Assembly (NCBI GenBank): GCA_016181005.1
Contig: JACPAE010000002.1
Coordinates: 151,424-215,423, forward strand
DNA length: 64,000 nt
Direction of reading: 5' to 3'
Origin: Candidatus Aenigmatarchaeota archaeon
GTDB taxonomy: Archaea; Aenigmatarchaeota; Aenigmatarchaeia; CG10238-14; SCSR01
The notes under the pieces were generated by a model. The model was given only the letters and a program-made list of their open reading frames with translations, did not search any database and had not been told where the DNA came from. Below are positions 48,550 through 57,127 of this stretch, one piece after another. Position 1 is the first letter of the stretch. The number at the start of each line of letters is the position of its first letter. Both the position numbers and the translations under genes were made by a program.

Positions 48550-49209
48550 ATGGAGACGCAGAGAATCCTAAAGCCGGCAAACAAGATAGTAATCCTTGCT
48601 GATTACCGGGAAAGGGAAGTTGCTGAGCAGTTGAAAAAGTTGGGCGCTGTTGTGAACGAGCTTAACCTAAAGGTGGGGGATTTTGTTTGCTCAGACAAAA
48701 GGATAGTCGTGGAAAGGAAAACGCACGGCGACTTTGTCTCGTCGATAGTTGACGGGAGGATTTTTGAGCAGATGAGAAACATGAAGGAGAATTATGACAA
48801 GCCGATTGTAATCATTGAAGGACGGTCAAGTAGGGAAATCAGCGACAACGCCTTGAATGCAACAATAGCGTCCCTGATAACTAAATTCAACGCGTCATTT
48901 ATTAGCACCAAAAGCCTTCAAGACACTGCTGCGATGATTTACTGGATTGCCAAGAAGGAGCAGGAAGATGGCACTTATAGTCTGGGATTCAAGCAAGGCA
49001 AGAAACCGAAGGACATTAGGAAGCTTCAAGAATTTATTTTATCCGGCATGCATGGAGTTTCGAATATTTTAGCAAAAAGGTTGCTCGCGCATTTTGGCAA
49101 CATCGAAAATGTAGTCAACGCTCCTGAGAATGAACTCGTGAAGGTGAAGGGTGTGGGGAGGAAACTTGCTAACAACATTAAAAAACTTCTAACGACAAAC
49201 TATAGTTAG
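48550..49209 (+). CDS. Hef/XPF-like ERCC4 nuclease with HhH domain
   Basis: A 219-residue structure-specific nuclease. The ERKxxxDFxSSIxDGR motif (VVERKTHGDFVSSIVDGR) near residue 55 is the ERCC4 catalytic site. Two helix-hairpin-helix motifs (GMHGVSNILAKRLLAHFG, VKGVGRKLANNIKKLL) end the protein. It is the C-terminal half of Hef, made as a separate polypeptide but co-transcribed with the helicase. Confidence 0.94.
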   Translation: METQRILKPANKIVILADYREREVAEQLKKLGAVVNELNLKVGDFVCSDKRIVVERKTHGDFVSSIVDGRIFEQMRNMKENYDKPIVIIEGRSSREISDNALNATIASLITKFNASFISTKSLQDTAAMIYWIAKKEQEDGTYSLGFKQGKKPKDIRKLQEFILSGMHGVSNILAKRLLAHFGNIENVVNAPENELVKVKGVGRKLANNIKKLLTTNYS

Positions 49210-49219
49210 TGGTGTTTGC

Positions 49220-49711
49220 CTGAGAACTCCAGTTATCATAGGAATCGACCCGGGGGTGACGGCTGCAATAGCTGTTCTTGATGTCAACGGCAATGTTCTG
49301 AACCTTTACAGCCAAAGGGACATGAAGAGATCGGAGATGATAAGGCACATACTAAAGTTCGGCTCTCCCATAATAGTCTCCACTGATGTAATCACGGCTC
49401 CAAAGTCTGTGGAGAAAATCGCTGCCAGATTTGGATGCATACTATTTTCGCCGGAAAGCCAGCTTAGCTTTGAAAAAAAGAAAAGTCTTGTGAAGGATTA
49501 CCATGGCTTGACCAACAATCATCATGAAATGGACGCGCTGTCCGCCAGCGTAAAGGCGTGGAAACACTACAGGCATTTGTTCGAAAAGATAGACTTGACT
49601 CTGAGGAAATTCGAAAGGGGGGAGCTTTTTATGGACATTATTTCAAAATTGATAAAGGAGAAGAGAGCGAACATAGAAGAAGCTGTAAGGGAGGTAGTGA
49701 ATGAAGGCTAG
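49220..49711 (+). CDS. DUF460-like RNase H-fold protein, short form
   Basis: The reading frame contains VIIGIDPGVTAAIAVLD, the first strand of an RNase H-fold with its metal Asp, then STDVITAPKSVEKIAARFGCILFSPE and HHEMDALSASVKAWKHY, as in archaeal DUF460 proteins. The track starts at a GTG (49256) that would remove the Asp motif. No ATG, GTG or TTG precedes the motif in frame; the only candidate is CTG at 49220. Full-size DUF460 proteins are several times longer. It overlaps the next gene by 11 bases. Function unknown; related folds resolve DNA junctions. Confidence 0.7.
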   Translation: MRTPVIIGIDPGVTAAIAVLDVNGNVLNLYSQRDMKRSEMIRHILKFGSPIIVSTDVITAPKSVEKIAARFGCILFSPESQLSFEKKKSLVKDYHGLTNNHHEMDALSASVKAWKHYRHLFEKIDLTLRKFERGELFMDIISKLIKEKRANIEEAVREVVNEG

Positions 49712-50237
49712 AAATAGGAGAAAGAAAGTCGAACCTTGGAAAAAAGTCCTGCAGTTTCTTATAGCTTTCAATGCGCTCGCAATACCGCTGTATATTGCGA
49801 TGTACACAGGCTTTGAATTCCAGCCCCTGCAGGAATTCAACTCGCAGATGCTTTACTATACCCTGCAGGCATTAGGCTACAATGTTCAGCTGGACGGCTC
49901 TAGCATACACCTTATTGCAGGGCTCGAGGCGCACAAGATTGATGTCTCGTGGGATTCGACAGGGTGGAAAAGCATGTATGCGGTGGCAGCCTTGATTATA
50001 GCCACGCCCATATCTACAATGGAGAAAAAAGGCAAATTCATCTTGGCAGGGATTGCCGCGATGTTTGTTTTGAACTATTTGAGGATAACCACCACTATTA
50101 TAATTTCTGCGACTTACGGGTTCGGATTTTTTGACGTTGTTCATACGGTGCTGTGGAGGGAGGGACTGATACTGGCCGTTGTTGGCTACTGGTTCTTCTG
50201 GCTCAGAAGAGAAAACTATAAGATAGGGGAAAGATAA
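49701..50237 (+). CDS. exosortase/archaeosortase-like membrane protein with Ser in the nucleophile site
   Basis: A 178-residue protein with about five transmembrane helices. The family pattern appears as WDSTGWKSMYAVAALIIATP, then NYLRITTT (catalytic Arg) and DVVHTVLWREGL (His). In archaeosortases the first block has Cys (CTG), the catalytic nucleophile; here it reads STG, so Ser occupies the position. Such enzymes cut C-terminal sorting signals of surface proteins. Loss of Cys would mean inactivity or a changed mechanism. It is 18 bases before the coiled-coil gene. Confidence 0.7.
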   Translation: MKARNRRKKVEPWKKVLQFLIAFNALAIPLYIAMYTGFEFQPLQEFNSQMLYYTLQALGYNVQLDGSSIHLIAGLEAHKIDVSWDSTGWKSMYAVAALIIATPISTMEKKGKFILAGIAAMFVLNYLRITTTIIISATYGFGFFDVVHTVLWREGLILAVVGYWFFWLRRENYKIGER

Positions 50238-50255
50238 AGTAAACTTAGGGAATAA

Positions 50256-51806
50256 ATGCCTGAGAATCAAGATCCTGAGAAGAGTCCTGCAAGCGAAGAT
50301 GTTCTTTACGGGAAAAATGTAGTCGAAGATGACGATCCTGAGGCCGAGGTCGATCCTCCGAAGAGAAATAAAAAGGTCAAGGCACCCAGAGTGGACACAA
50401 CAATGAAGCGTGATATCGCATTTTTGCAGAAAAAGGTTGCCGATATCGAGATTGGAATTTCCGAGATACAGGACAAGGCACAGAAACTTGACGCCACCGA
50501 GCTTGACGGATTGAAGCAGAGACTCGAAGATGTCGAGGACCTGACGATGGTCGAGAATGCTGGTATAATTGAACTGAAGAAGATGCTCGAGGCTTCGCAA
50601 CAGCCAGTTGAAACGAAGGTGCCTGAGGAGCTTACTGCACGCTTGAGTGCCATAGAAGAGAAAATCTCGGCGGCGCCCCAGATGGACACCACGCAAATCG
50701 ACGCGGTCAAGGCTGACTTGGAAAAGTTGAAGGCGGATGTCGAAGGCAAATTATCAGAAGTAAAATCATACGTCCCGAACCTGGACCTGATAACGAACGA
50801 GATAAGGCGGGAAGTTAGCAAGTCTTCCGATTGGATGAGAAGCGAATTAAACTCCCAGATAGAGGAGAAGACGCTTTCTCTTGAAAAGCAGATTGCCAAG
50901 ATGAACGAAAAACTTTCCACCCTGCCTTCGCCAGGCGAGATGCATGCTACCATGGAAAGCATTTCAAACTCCTTCAAATCGTTCAAATCGCTTATAGAGA
51001 CAAAGTTCCAAACGGAGCAAAACAAGATGGAAAGAAGGCTGGCAGTTATCGAAGACAATGTTTCGACTTCAACTGATTTGATAAAGTCTATGGAAGAGTT
51101 CAAGACCGAAATCGACATGAAAAAGGAATCCATCAAGTTTATGGTTGATTCTCTTGAGGAGAAGCTAAAGGGGCCGCTGCCCGAAAAGGCCTTGGAAAAG
51201 CTGATGAAAACCAGAAGCGATTGGAACATTAATGCGGCGAGATTGGATTCGCTGGAAGCCATGGTCAAGACATACACCAAGCAAGTCGAAAGCATGGAGC
51301 CTACTCTTAAGAAGCTGGAGTCGTTTGACAAGGTTGTTGATTTAAGAAACGAAATTGCGCAAAAGTTCGACGAGGTTAGGAAAATGCACGGGTCGGTGGA
51401 AAAGCTTGCAAAAGAACTGAACTCCATGAATGTCCGGAAGGAGCGGGCCACGTTTGAAAGCAAGATTAACGTCGTGAACACAGCCCTTGCTGAAATGGAC
51501 GAAAGGATGCAAGTCAACGACAACGACATGTCGGTCTTTCAGGGAAATCTGATGACTTTTGAAAAGAATTTGAAGGACTTGAGGGAATTGGTTGGGAAGA
51601 GCGAATCTATGCACGGCGCCGAGAATGAGACACCGAAGAGGATAAACGACCTGGAGATTGCTGTCGAAGCCATGAAAACTCCCGGAGCGATTAACGACCA
51701 GATTGGTGAATTGATAAGTAGGCTGGTATTTTTAGAATCGAGACTCGGAGCCATGGAGACTATGATTAGAAGCGGACACGGCTACTCTGCTATAATTATT
51801 GAATAA
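50256..51806 (+). CDS. long coiled-coil protein
   Basis: A 516-residue protein almost wholly made of heptad-repeat helices (for example ELDGLKQRLEDVEDL, SLEEKLKGPLPEKALEKL). The first 50 residues are acidic and disordered (EDDDPEAEVDPPKR). No enzyme motif is visible. Similar proteins act as structural or chromosome-associated scaffolds. It lies between the archaeosortase-like gene and topoisomerase I, on the same strand and 24 bases before the latter. Confidence 0.75.
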   Translation: MPENQDPEKSPASEDVLYGKNVVEDDDPEAEVDPPKRNKKVKAPRVDTTMKRDIAFLQKKVADIEIGISEIQDKAQKLDATELDGLKQRLEDVEDLTMVENAGIIELKKMLEASQQPVETKVPEELTARLSAIEEKISAAPQMDTTQIDAVKADLEKLKADVEGKLSEVKSYVPNLDLITNEIRREVSKSSDWMRSELNSQIEEKTLSLEKQIAKMNEKLSTLPSPGEMHATMESISNSFKSFKSLIETKFQTEQNKMERRLAVIEDNVSTSTDLIKSMEEFKTEIDMKKESIKFMVDSLEEKLKGPLPEKALEKLMKTRSDWNINAARLDSLEAMVKTYTKQVESMEPTLKKLESFDKVVDLRNEIAQKFDEVRKMHGSVEKLAKELNSMNVRKERATFESKINVVNTALAEMDERMQVNDNDMSVFQGNLMTFEKNLKDLRELVGKSESMHGAENETPKRINDLEIAVEAMKTPGAINDQIGELISRLVFLESRLGAMETMIRSGHGYSAIIIE

Positions 51807-51830
51807 GAGTTTTTGCGACAAATTAGTTTC

Positions 51831-53897
51831 ATGTCCTATACGCTGATAATAGCGGAAAAGCCTGATGCGGCAAGAAGGATCGCAGAGTCGATTGCGGACA
51901 AGACTCCTAAAGCTGTAGAAAGGAACGGTGTGAAATATTACGAGTTCACTGCCAATGGCAAGCTGCACGTTTGCGTGCCTGCAGCTGGGCACTTGTTTGT
52001 TCTGGACGTGAAAAAGAATTCCGTAAAGGGGTGGGGCTATCCTGCGTTTGAGTACGAGTGGGTGCCTACGTTCAAGAGAAAGGGCACGGAATGGACGGGA
52101 AAATATTTCAGGAACATACAGGCGCTTGTGAAGAATGCAAACGAATTCATTGGCGCCACTGACTTTGACAACGAAGGCGAGGTCCTATTATACAACATCC
52201 TGCGTTTCATATGCAACGTTAACGATGCAAAGAGGATGAAGTTCTCCACGCTCACGAAAGATGAACTTGCCGAGTCTTACAAGAATGCCGAAGGCCATTT
52301 GATGCTGCCGACGGTGGAGGCTGGGCTTACGAGGCATTATCTTGACGCGCTTTGGGGCTTCAACCTTACACGAGCACTCACGCTTTCGTTAAAGGCAGGC
52401 GGCCTAAAGGGGTTTGCAGTTCTTTCGACAGGCCGAGTGCAGGGACCTGCATTGGCGATTCTTTTTGAAAAGGAACTCGAAATTAGGAATTTCAAACCTG
52501 CGCCATTCTGGGAAATCCAGCTGCATGTTGATGCAGACGGCCAGAATGTGATTGCATTCCATGAGAAGGAAAAAATTTGGGAGGTAGAAGAGGCTAAGAG
52601 GATATTCGAAGCTGTGGAAGGAAATGACGCGGTTGTAAAGGGCATGAAGAAAAGGGAATTCAAGCAGATGCCGCCACCTCCTTTCAACACAACAGAATTG
52701 CAGGCCGAGTCCTACGCGCAGTTCGGCTATTCCCCAAGGCAGTCACTGGATATTGCGGAGAGTCTTTATCAGGCGGGCTACATTTCCTATCCCCGATCGT
52801 CGTCGCAGAAACTTCCGCCAGGTGTCGGCTATGAAAAAATAGTGAAGGCCCTTGGAAAGTTGGCGGCGTACAAAAAATTCGCTGGCATGTTGCTGAAGAA
52901 AGGCGGGCTGAAACCTGTAGAGGGCAAGATGGACGACCCTGCACATCCTTCTGTTTATGCAACGCACGAGGTTCCTGACACGAAAAAGCTTAATGCTCAC
53001 CAAAAAAGAATTTACGACTTGGTTGCAAGGAGGACTCTGGCGGCATTCGGCGAGCTGGCCACGCGCGAAACTAGCACAGTAGAGCTGGATGTCAATGGCA
53101 ACAAGTTTTTCATTGTAGGCAAAAGAACTGTGGAGCCTGGATGGACTGATATTTACTCGCCTTACATTTCAAGGGACGAGCTGATTCTGCCTGAACTGAA
53201 GGTTGGGAAGGCGCTGAAGGTAAACAAGGCTGAATTGCTTTCGAAGGAGACTCAACCCCCTGGAAGATATTCGCAGGGATCGCTAGTGAAGGAGCTTGAG
53301 AAGAGGAGCCTCGGTACAAAGGCGACAAGGGCGGAGATACTGCAGACACTTTATGACCGGGGGTACGTGACAGGCAAGAGCATGCAGGTTACAAAATTGG
53401 GCGAGGCTGTTGTAGAAGCATTGGAGGAGCACTCGCCTGAAATTGTGAGCGAGGGATTAACAAGGCACTTTGAGGAGGAGATGGAACAGGTTCATGATGG
53501 AAGGAAGGAAAGGGAGAAGGTTGTCGGGGATGCAAGGGAAGTGCTTGGGAAGGTCTTGGAAGGATTCAGGAAAAACGAGGAGTTTATCGGTAAAAAGCTT
53601 GCCGAAGGCCTGGTTGAGGCAAGGAAGGAGGCTGCGAAAGTGGGCAGGTGCCCCAAGTGCAGGAATTATTTGAAAATTATCAGGGCGAAGACAGGGAACT
53701 TTTTTGTCGGGTGCAGCGGCTATCCTGGCTGCAGGAACATGTATCCTCTGCCGCGCAATTCGAAAATCCAAGCTGTCGACAAGAATTGCGAGACTTGCGG
53801 CACGCCGATGGTTCTGGTAATAAGAAGGTGGAGGAGGCCGTTCAGGATGTGCCTTGATCCCAGCTGCCCCACGAAAGCATCGTGGAAAAAGGGCTAG
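51831..53897 (+). CDS. topA: DNA topoisomerase I (type IA)
   Basis: Relaxes negative supercoils. The 688-residue protein has the TOPRIM motif (EKPDAARRIA and ATDFDNEGE, residues 8-15 and 100-112), the catalytic Tyr in YQAGYISYPRSSSQ near residue 314, a THFEEEME-like domain, and two C-terminal zinc ribbons (CPKCRNYLKIIRAKTGNFFVGCSGYPGC; CETCGTPMVLV...CLDPSCP). The ATG at 51831 is used; the track starts six codons earlier. Confidence 0.96.
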   Translation: MSYTLIIAEKPDAARRIAESIADKTPKAVERNGVKYYEFTANGKLHVCVPAAGHLFVLDVKKNSVKGWGYPAFEYEWVPTFKRKGTEWTGKYFRNIQALVKNANEFIGATDFDNEGEVLLYNILRFICNVNDAKRMKFSTLTKDELAESYKNAEGHLMLPTVEAGLTRHYLDALWGFNLTRALTLSLKAGGLKGFAVLSTGRVQGPALAILFEKELEIRNFKPAPFWEIQLHVDADGQNVIAFHEKEKIWEVEEAKRIFEAVEGNDAVVKGMKKREFKQMPPPPFNTTELQAESYAQFGYSPRQSLDIAESLYQAGYISYPRSSSQKLPPGVGYEKIVKALGKLAAYKKFAGMLLKKGGLKPVEGKMDDPAHPSVYATHEVPDTKKLNAHQKRIYDLVARRTLAAFGELATRETSTVELDVNGNKFFIVGKRTVEPGWTDIYSPYISRDELILPELKVGKALKVNKAELLSKETQPPGRYSQGSLVKELEKRSLGTKATRAEILQTLYDRGYVTGKSMQVTKLGEAVVEALEEHSPEIVSEGLTRHFEEEMEQVHDGRKEREKVVGDAREVLGKVLEGFRKNEEFIGKKLAEGLVEARKEAAKVGRCPKCRNYLKIIRAKTGNFFVGCSGYPGCRNMYPLPRNSKIQAVDKNCETCGTPMVLVIRRWRRPFRMCLDPSCPTKASWKKG

Positions 53898-53926
53898 TTT
53901 ATTTATCCCCTTCATCAATATCAATT

Positions 53927-54154
53927 ATGGCAAAAGCCAGGAAGCAGAGCTACAAGCATTTGATTTTGTCGCTGTTTGTAATTGCAGCAGCTCTGGTATT
54001 TGCCCTGATATTTACGATAGTCCTCATACCTGCGATTCTGGCAAGGTTCGGCTATGGGCCTGTGATAATTTTCATCGTGGGCGTGATGGCGACAGTCTCC
54101 TCTATGATGGCTATACTGTTCTATCTCATCCTGAAAGGGGAAATAAAAATCTAG
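53927..54154 (+). CDS. small two-helix membrane protein
   Basis: A 75-residue protein with two transmembrane helices (LILSLFVIAAALVFALIFTIVLI and VIIFIVGVMATVSSMMAILFYLIL). It begins MAKARKQSYKH, a short basic segment. I prefer the ATG at 53927 to the track start, which lies inside topA. Function unknown. Confidence 0.6.
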   Translation: MAKARKQSYKHLILSLFVIAAALVFALIFTIVLIPAILARFGYGPVIIFIVGVMATVSSMMAILFYLILKGEIKI

Positions 54155-54197
54155 CATTTAAATGTATCAAACCATCACTTTTATAAGGAACTTTTAT

Positions 54198-54458
54198 ATG
54201 GCAAAGATTCTGAACTTTGACGAAAAAGCCAAGTTTGCGACAAACGTCACGATAAACTCGATGACGACGCAGAAAGGAACAGAGCTTGTGACTCTGGAGT
54301 TTAATTTTCAAATCCCGTCGCCGCATCCGCTGATTCCGCAGGACAAGGAGCAGACGTTTGTTGTCGTTAGCAGGGTGGCGGTGCCGAAGGAAGTCTATGA
54401 CGAGCACGTCAGGAACTATCTTGCGATAAGGAAGGCTGAGATGGAAAGGGCTCAATAG
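54198..54458 (+). CDS. small soluble protein of unknown function
   Basis: An 86-residue protein (MAKILNFDEKAKF...) with a beta-rich middle (TINSMTTQKGTELVTLEFNFQIP) and a helical C terminus (DEHVRNYLAIRKAEMER). A TATA-like acttttataagg lies about 25 bases before the ATG. Its end overlaps the convergent gene by 7 bases. Confidence 0.6.
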   Translation: MAKILNFDEKAKFATNVTINSMTTQKGTELVTLEFNFQIPSPHPLIPQDKEQTFVVVSRVAVPKEVYDEHVRNYLAIRKAEMERAQ

Positions 54459-54733
54459 TGCCCCAAAGCGTACATTACAAGCCTTGTGAATCCTAATGCA
54501 AGAAGGATTCCTCCGAGCCACGGCACATTCAATGGACCTGGCAAGAGACCATAGCCGTGCAGGAGCCAGATGAATCCCATCGACATAAGAATTATCGGGC
54601 CTGCCCATTTCAGCTCGTGATTTGTTCTTTTCAGCGTTACAGCGGCTCTGGTTCTAGCTTCTTTTGTCGCCATATCTGCAAGCTTCCTGGCCTCCTTTGC
54701 AGCCTTTTGGCCGGTCTTTGTTATCCTTTTCAC
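54452..54733 (-). CDS. small membrane protein with basic helical N terminus
   Basis: A 93-residue protein: Lys/Ala-rich helix (TGQKAAKEARKLADMATKEARTRAAVTLKR), then two transmembrane helices (WAGPIILMSMGFIWLLHGYG and VPWLGGILLALGFTRLVMYAL). The pattern resembles the 63-residue protein at 44778. Function unknown. Confidence 0.65.
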   Translation of the reverse strand: MKRITKTGQKAAKEARKLADMATKEARTRAAVTLKRTNHELKWAGPIILMSMGFIWLLHGYGLLPGPLNVPWLGGILLALGFTRLVMYALGHY

Positions 54734-54852
54734 AATTCACCGTTTCAAGAAATAAATTGAAGGTCAAGCCTAATTAAGCTTTTGCGGCACTGCAAAGCAA
54801 TAAAAAGCATGCATTTCAAATAATTTGAGTGGTAAAAGGGGTGAAAAAGTAA

Positions 54853-54999
54853 ATGGCATTCGGAAGAGACTTCGGGTCAAGGGAAATGCACAAGGCAACT
54901 TGCGCAGACTGCGGCGCTGAAACTACAGTACCGTTCAAGCCCGTTGAAGGAAGACCTGTCTATTGCAGGGACTGCTATCAAAAGCACAGGAAATATTAG
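54853..54999 (+). CDS. short zinc-ribbon protein (CxxC...CxxC)
   Basis: A 48-residue protein too short for the track: MAFGRDFGSREMHKATC, then CADCGAETTVPFKP and RPVYCRDCYQKH. Four cysteines in CxxC pairs with the VPFKP/RPVYC core mark a conserved short zinc-ribbon family found across microbes. An aggggtgaa Shine-Dalgarno sequence precedes the ATG at 54853. Probable nucleic-acid-binding protein. Confidence 0.8.
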   Translation: MAFGRDFGSREMHKATCADCGAETTVPFKPVEGRPVYCRDCYQKHRKY

Positions 55000-55109
55000 A
55001 GCATTACTTTGTTTCTAGTGTTGCTTATGGCTAGTGTTATTGCTATTCTGGCAAACCTTCATCGCTTAAATAAGTTCAAAAATATATTAATTAATGTGAG
55101 AAAGATAAA

Positions 55110-55328
55110 ATGGCTAATTTAAAATTTAATTTTTCAAAATTATTTGAAAGCAAATCTTTAGGATTTCTCTTTCTAGGTATCGTCCTTTATTTGGGGTCAT
55201 CTTATCTCAATGTATTGAAAGGACATTCAGCTAACTTTGGAGTTTATCTTTCAATTTTTATAATACTGATTGCATCGATTTCACAAATTGTGAATTGGTT
55301 TCGCTATTGGCAAAGAAATAAGATTTGA
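55110..55328 (+). CDS. small membrane protein, AT-rich
   Basis: A 72-residue protein with two hydrophobic helices (LGFLFLGIVLYLGSSYL and FGVYLSIFIILIASISQIVNW). It starts the AT-rich region. Function unknown. Confidence 0.5.
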   Translation: MANLKFNFSKLFESKSLGFLFLGIVLYLGSSYLNVLKGHSANFGVYLSIFIILIASISQIVNWFRYWQRNKI

Positions 55329-55605
55329 GATATGCCATCGATAAAATGCGACAAAAATCAAAATTCAATCAAATCAATAAAGTTTATTGACAGAACCAGG
55401 CAAACAAACATTTATCTACTTAGATAATATAATTCAAGATTGTTTGAAATAAAATGATAATTAGCTCAGTATTACCCCGATTTCTCAAGGCCATACTGAG
55501 GACTTTATAAAATAATATTGTCCATAGCGTATTTAAAGCTTTTTGGATTTTAACAACCGTTTAGGCGACAAAACCTAAGTTTGAGATTTTAGAATTATTA
55601 CCCGA
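55329..55605. other. AT-rich spacer with inverted repeat
   Basis: 277 bases without a gene. It contains the inverted repeat CTCAGTAT...ATACTGAG (about 55464-55501) with a 20-base loop. Nothing else is recognisable. Confidence 0.4.
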
Positions 55606-55848
55606 TTATGGATAATCAATACAAGATTCTGTGTTATCGTTAGTACATCTTTTAATTCTGTTATACGTCAGTAACCACCCTTTGAAAACCCCGTGTTTTT
55701 CTAGTGATTTTATAGCATAATTTGAACATGATGGGTAGAATCTGCAAATAATCTTATGCTTTTTATTGTATTTTCTACCGAAGTTCCCATGCCAAATCCT
55801 TCTGATAGCTAAAATGGATATACCAACAAATAGGTCATTTCTTCTCAT
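55606..55848 (-). CDS. yidD: YidD-like protein (membrane protein insertion factor family)
   Basis: An 80-residue protein. The signature [34 protein letters not shown] matches YidD, a bacterial factor that works with the YidC insertase. I choose the ATG at 55848, which leaves about 33 residues before the Cys as in other members; the track start (55884) overlaps the upstream zinc-ribbon gene. Unusual in an archaeon, so transfer is likely. Confidence 0.85.
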   Translation of the reverse strand: MRRNDLFVGISILAIRRIWHGNFGRKYNKKHKIICRFYPSCSNYAIKSLEKHGVFKGWLLTYNRIKRCTNDNTESCIDYP

Positions 55849-56134
55849 AAATAATGATTTCTTCTGCATAGTTTCTAGAGCCACAACTCGGACATTTTCT
55901 GAGTTTATCTAACAATTCTTGCTGGGATTCTACATTTCTTTTTGATTGAGTTGCCGCACCTAGATTTCCACCGCACGCAGTACTTGCTTGTACACATGCG
56001 TTAAGTTTTACATTTCCTCCAATTTCTTTCTCTCTAGATACTAGAGAATGCCAAACTTTCTTACATTCTCTACATTTTCTTTTGTATTCTTGAACATATT
56101 TTTTTGAGTCAAGTTTAGCCGATTTTGGAGACAT
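55835..56134 (-). CDS. small protein with two zinc-ribbon-like CxxC pairs
   Basis: A 99-residue protein with [13 protein letters not shown] near residue 18 and [14 protein letters not shown] near residue 80, which together could bind one zinc. The centre contains two further Cys ([12 protein letters not shown]). Overlaps the start of the YidD-like gene by 14 bases or more, so the two are linked. Function unknown. Confidence 0.55.
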   Translation of the reverse strand: MSPKSAKLDSKKYVQEYKRKCRECKKVWHSLVSREKEIGGNVKLNACVQASTACGGNLGAATQSKRNVESQQELLDKLRKCPSCGSRNYAEEIIIYEKK

Positions 56135-56372
56135 AACAGATAATTCATTATAGGTAAATTGCCTTTAAATCAGTCTTTATCCGAACAGAATATCTAATAG
56201 GTCTCATCATACGACATTCGTGTAAAAGTCTCTTCATTGCGACAACACCCCCGCACCGGTTCTGGTAAGTTGTTGAGTGGTGTTTATAAGGGGTTTTGAA
56301 TGTTAAATTTTAATTGGTTTATATAAAGAAAATATATCAAATACGAAATGTTAAAATTTGATTGGTGTTTTA
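56135..56372. other. AT-rich spacer before the 56373 gene
   Basis: 238 bases without an ORF. A GC-rich patch (aacacccccgcaccggttctgg, 56245-56266) stands out; its CCCCCGCACC recurs at 61586. TATA-like tttataaggg occurs at about 56283. Confidence 0.4.
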
Positions 56373-57116
56373 ATGGAAGATATACCAAAGGTTATTTTTC
56401 ATTCAAATATAGCTCCTAAATCGCCGAATTTTGGTAAATTATCTGATTTTCTCGCTACACGTACAACAAAATCAATATTTAATATAGACCAAGAATTTCT
56501 AAGAATGGTTCATGGGTTTTCTGGTCTTAAACATATTATGGCGCGTGAGAATTTTTTACAACTTGAAAAAGATTATAGAAGATACTTTAGAAACGCTAAA
56601 TTTTTACCAGCTAAAAAGACGTCAGATAATAAAGGTCGTTTGACATTCGACACGCGTACTCTTATACCACTGGTAAAATCATTGGATAATTTCGTTAATG
56701 AACTATATGGCTATTTAGATTTCTTTTCGCGAGAACTAGACATAATTTTCAATCTCAATATAGGTATAAAAAGCGATTTCGAGAAAATCTATAAAGAAAT
56801 AAACAAGATTCATAATAAAGATCAATTAACTAAAGATATAATAAAATTCCATAATTCTAATGAATACAAATATCTACACGGTCTTCGGATCAGGCTAATA
56901 CATTGGTATCCATTAACTTTTAGATCGCATAAAAAACATCTTTTACTTCCCGATAATCCATGGGAACCAATAAATCTTCCAAAATCTGATAACAAAGTAC
57001 GATTTATTCCTAGATCAAAAGAACTTCTTTTTTACACCCTAAACTCAATAGACCACATATGTTATTTAATTGGTAGAAAACTTTTCATTGGTTGGGGTAA
57101 AGAACTAAAACGATAA
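56373..57116 (+). CDS. HEPN-like helical protein
   Basis: A 247-residue helical protein beginning MEDIPKVIFHS. The segment LHGLRIRLIHWYP contains an R-x4-H pattern (RIRLIH) near residue 175, typical of HEPN RNases, in a helical context. AT-rich codons set it apart from the core genes. No partner antitoxin of the MNT type is adjacent. I cannot name the family with confidence. Confidence 0.5.
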   Translation: MEDIPKVIFHSNIAPKSPNFGKLSDFLATRTTKSIFNIDQEFLRMVHGFSGLKHIMARENFLQLEKDYRRYFRNAKFLPAKKTSDNKGRLTFDTRTLIPLVKSLDNFVNELYGYLDFFSRELDIIFNLNIGIKSDFEKIYKEINKIHNKDQLTKDIIKFHNSNEYKYLHGLRIRLIHWYPLTFRSHKKHLLLPDNPWEPINLPKSDNKVRFIPRSKELLFYTLNSIDHICYLIGRKLFIGWGKELKR

Positions 57117-57127
57117 TTTATAGATTT

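Noticed and set aside
50306-51529. 407-residue minus-strand ORF
   Set aside because: A shadow of the coiled-coil gene; Ser/Phe-rich composition is the mirror of Lys/Glu-rich coding sequence.
14548-55456. 17-base string attgtttgaaataaaat repeated near 14550 and 55440
   Set aside because: It is AT-rich and occurs only twice; a chance match is plausible.
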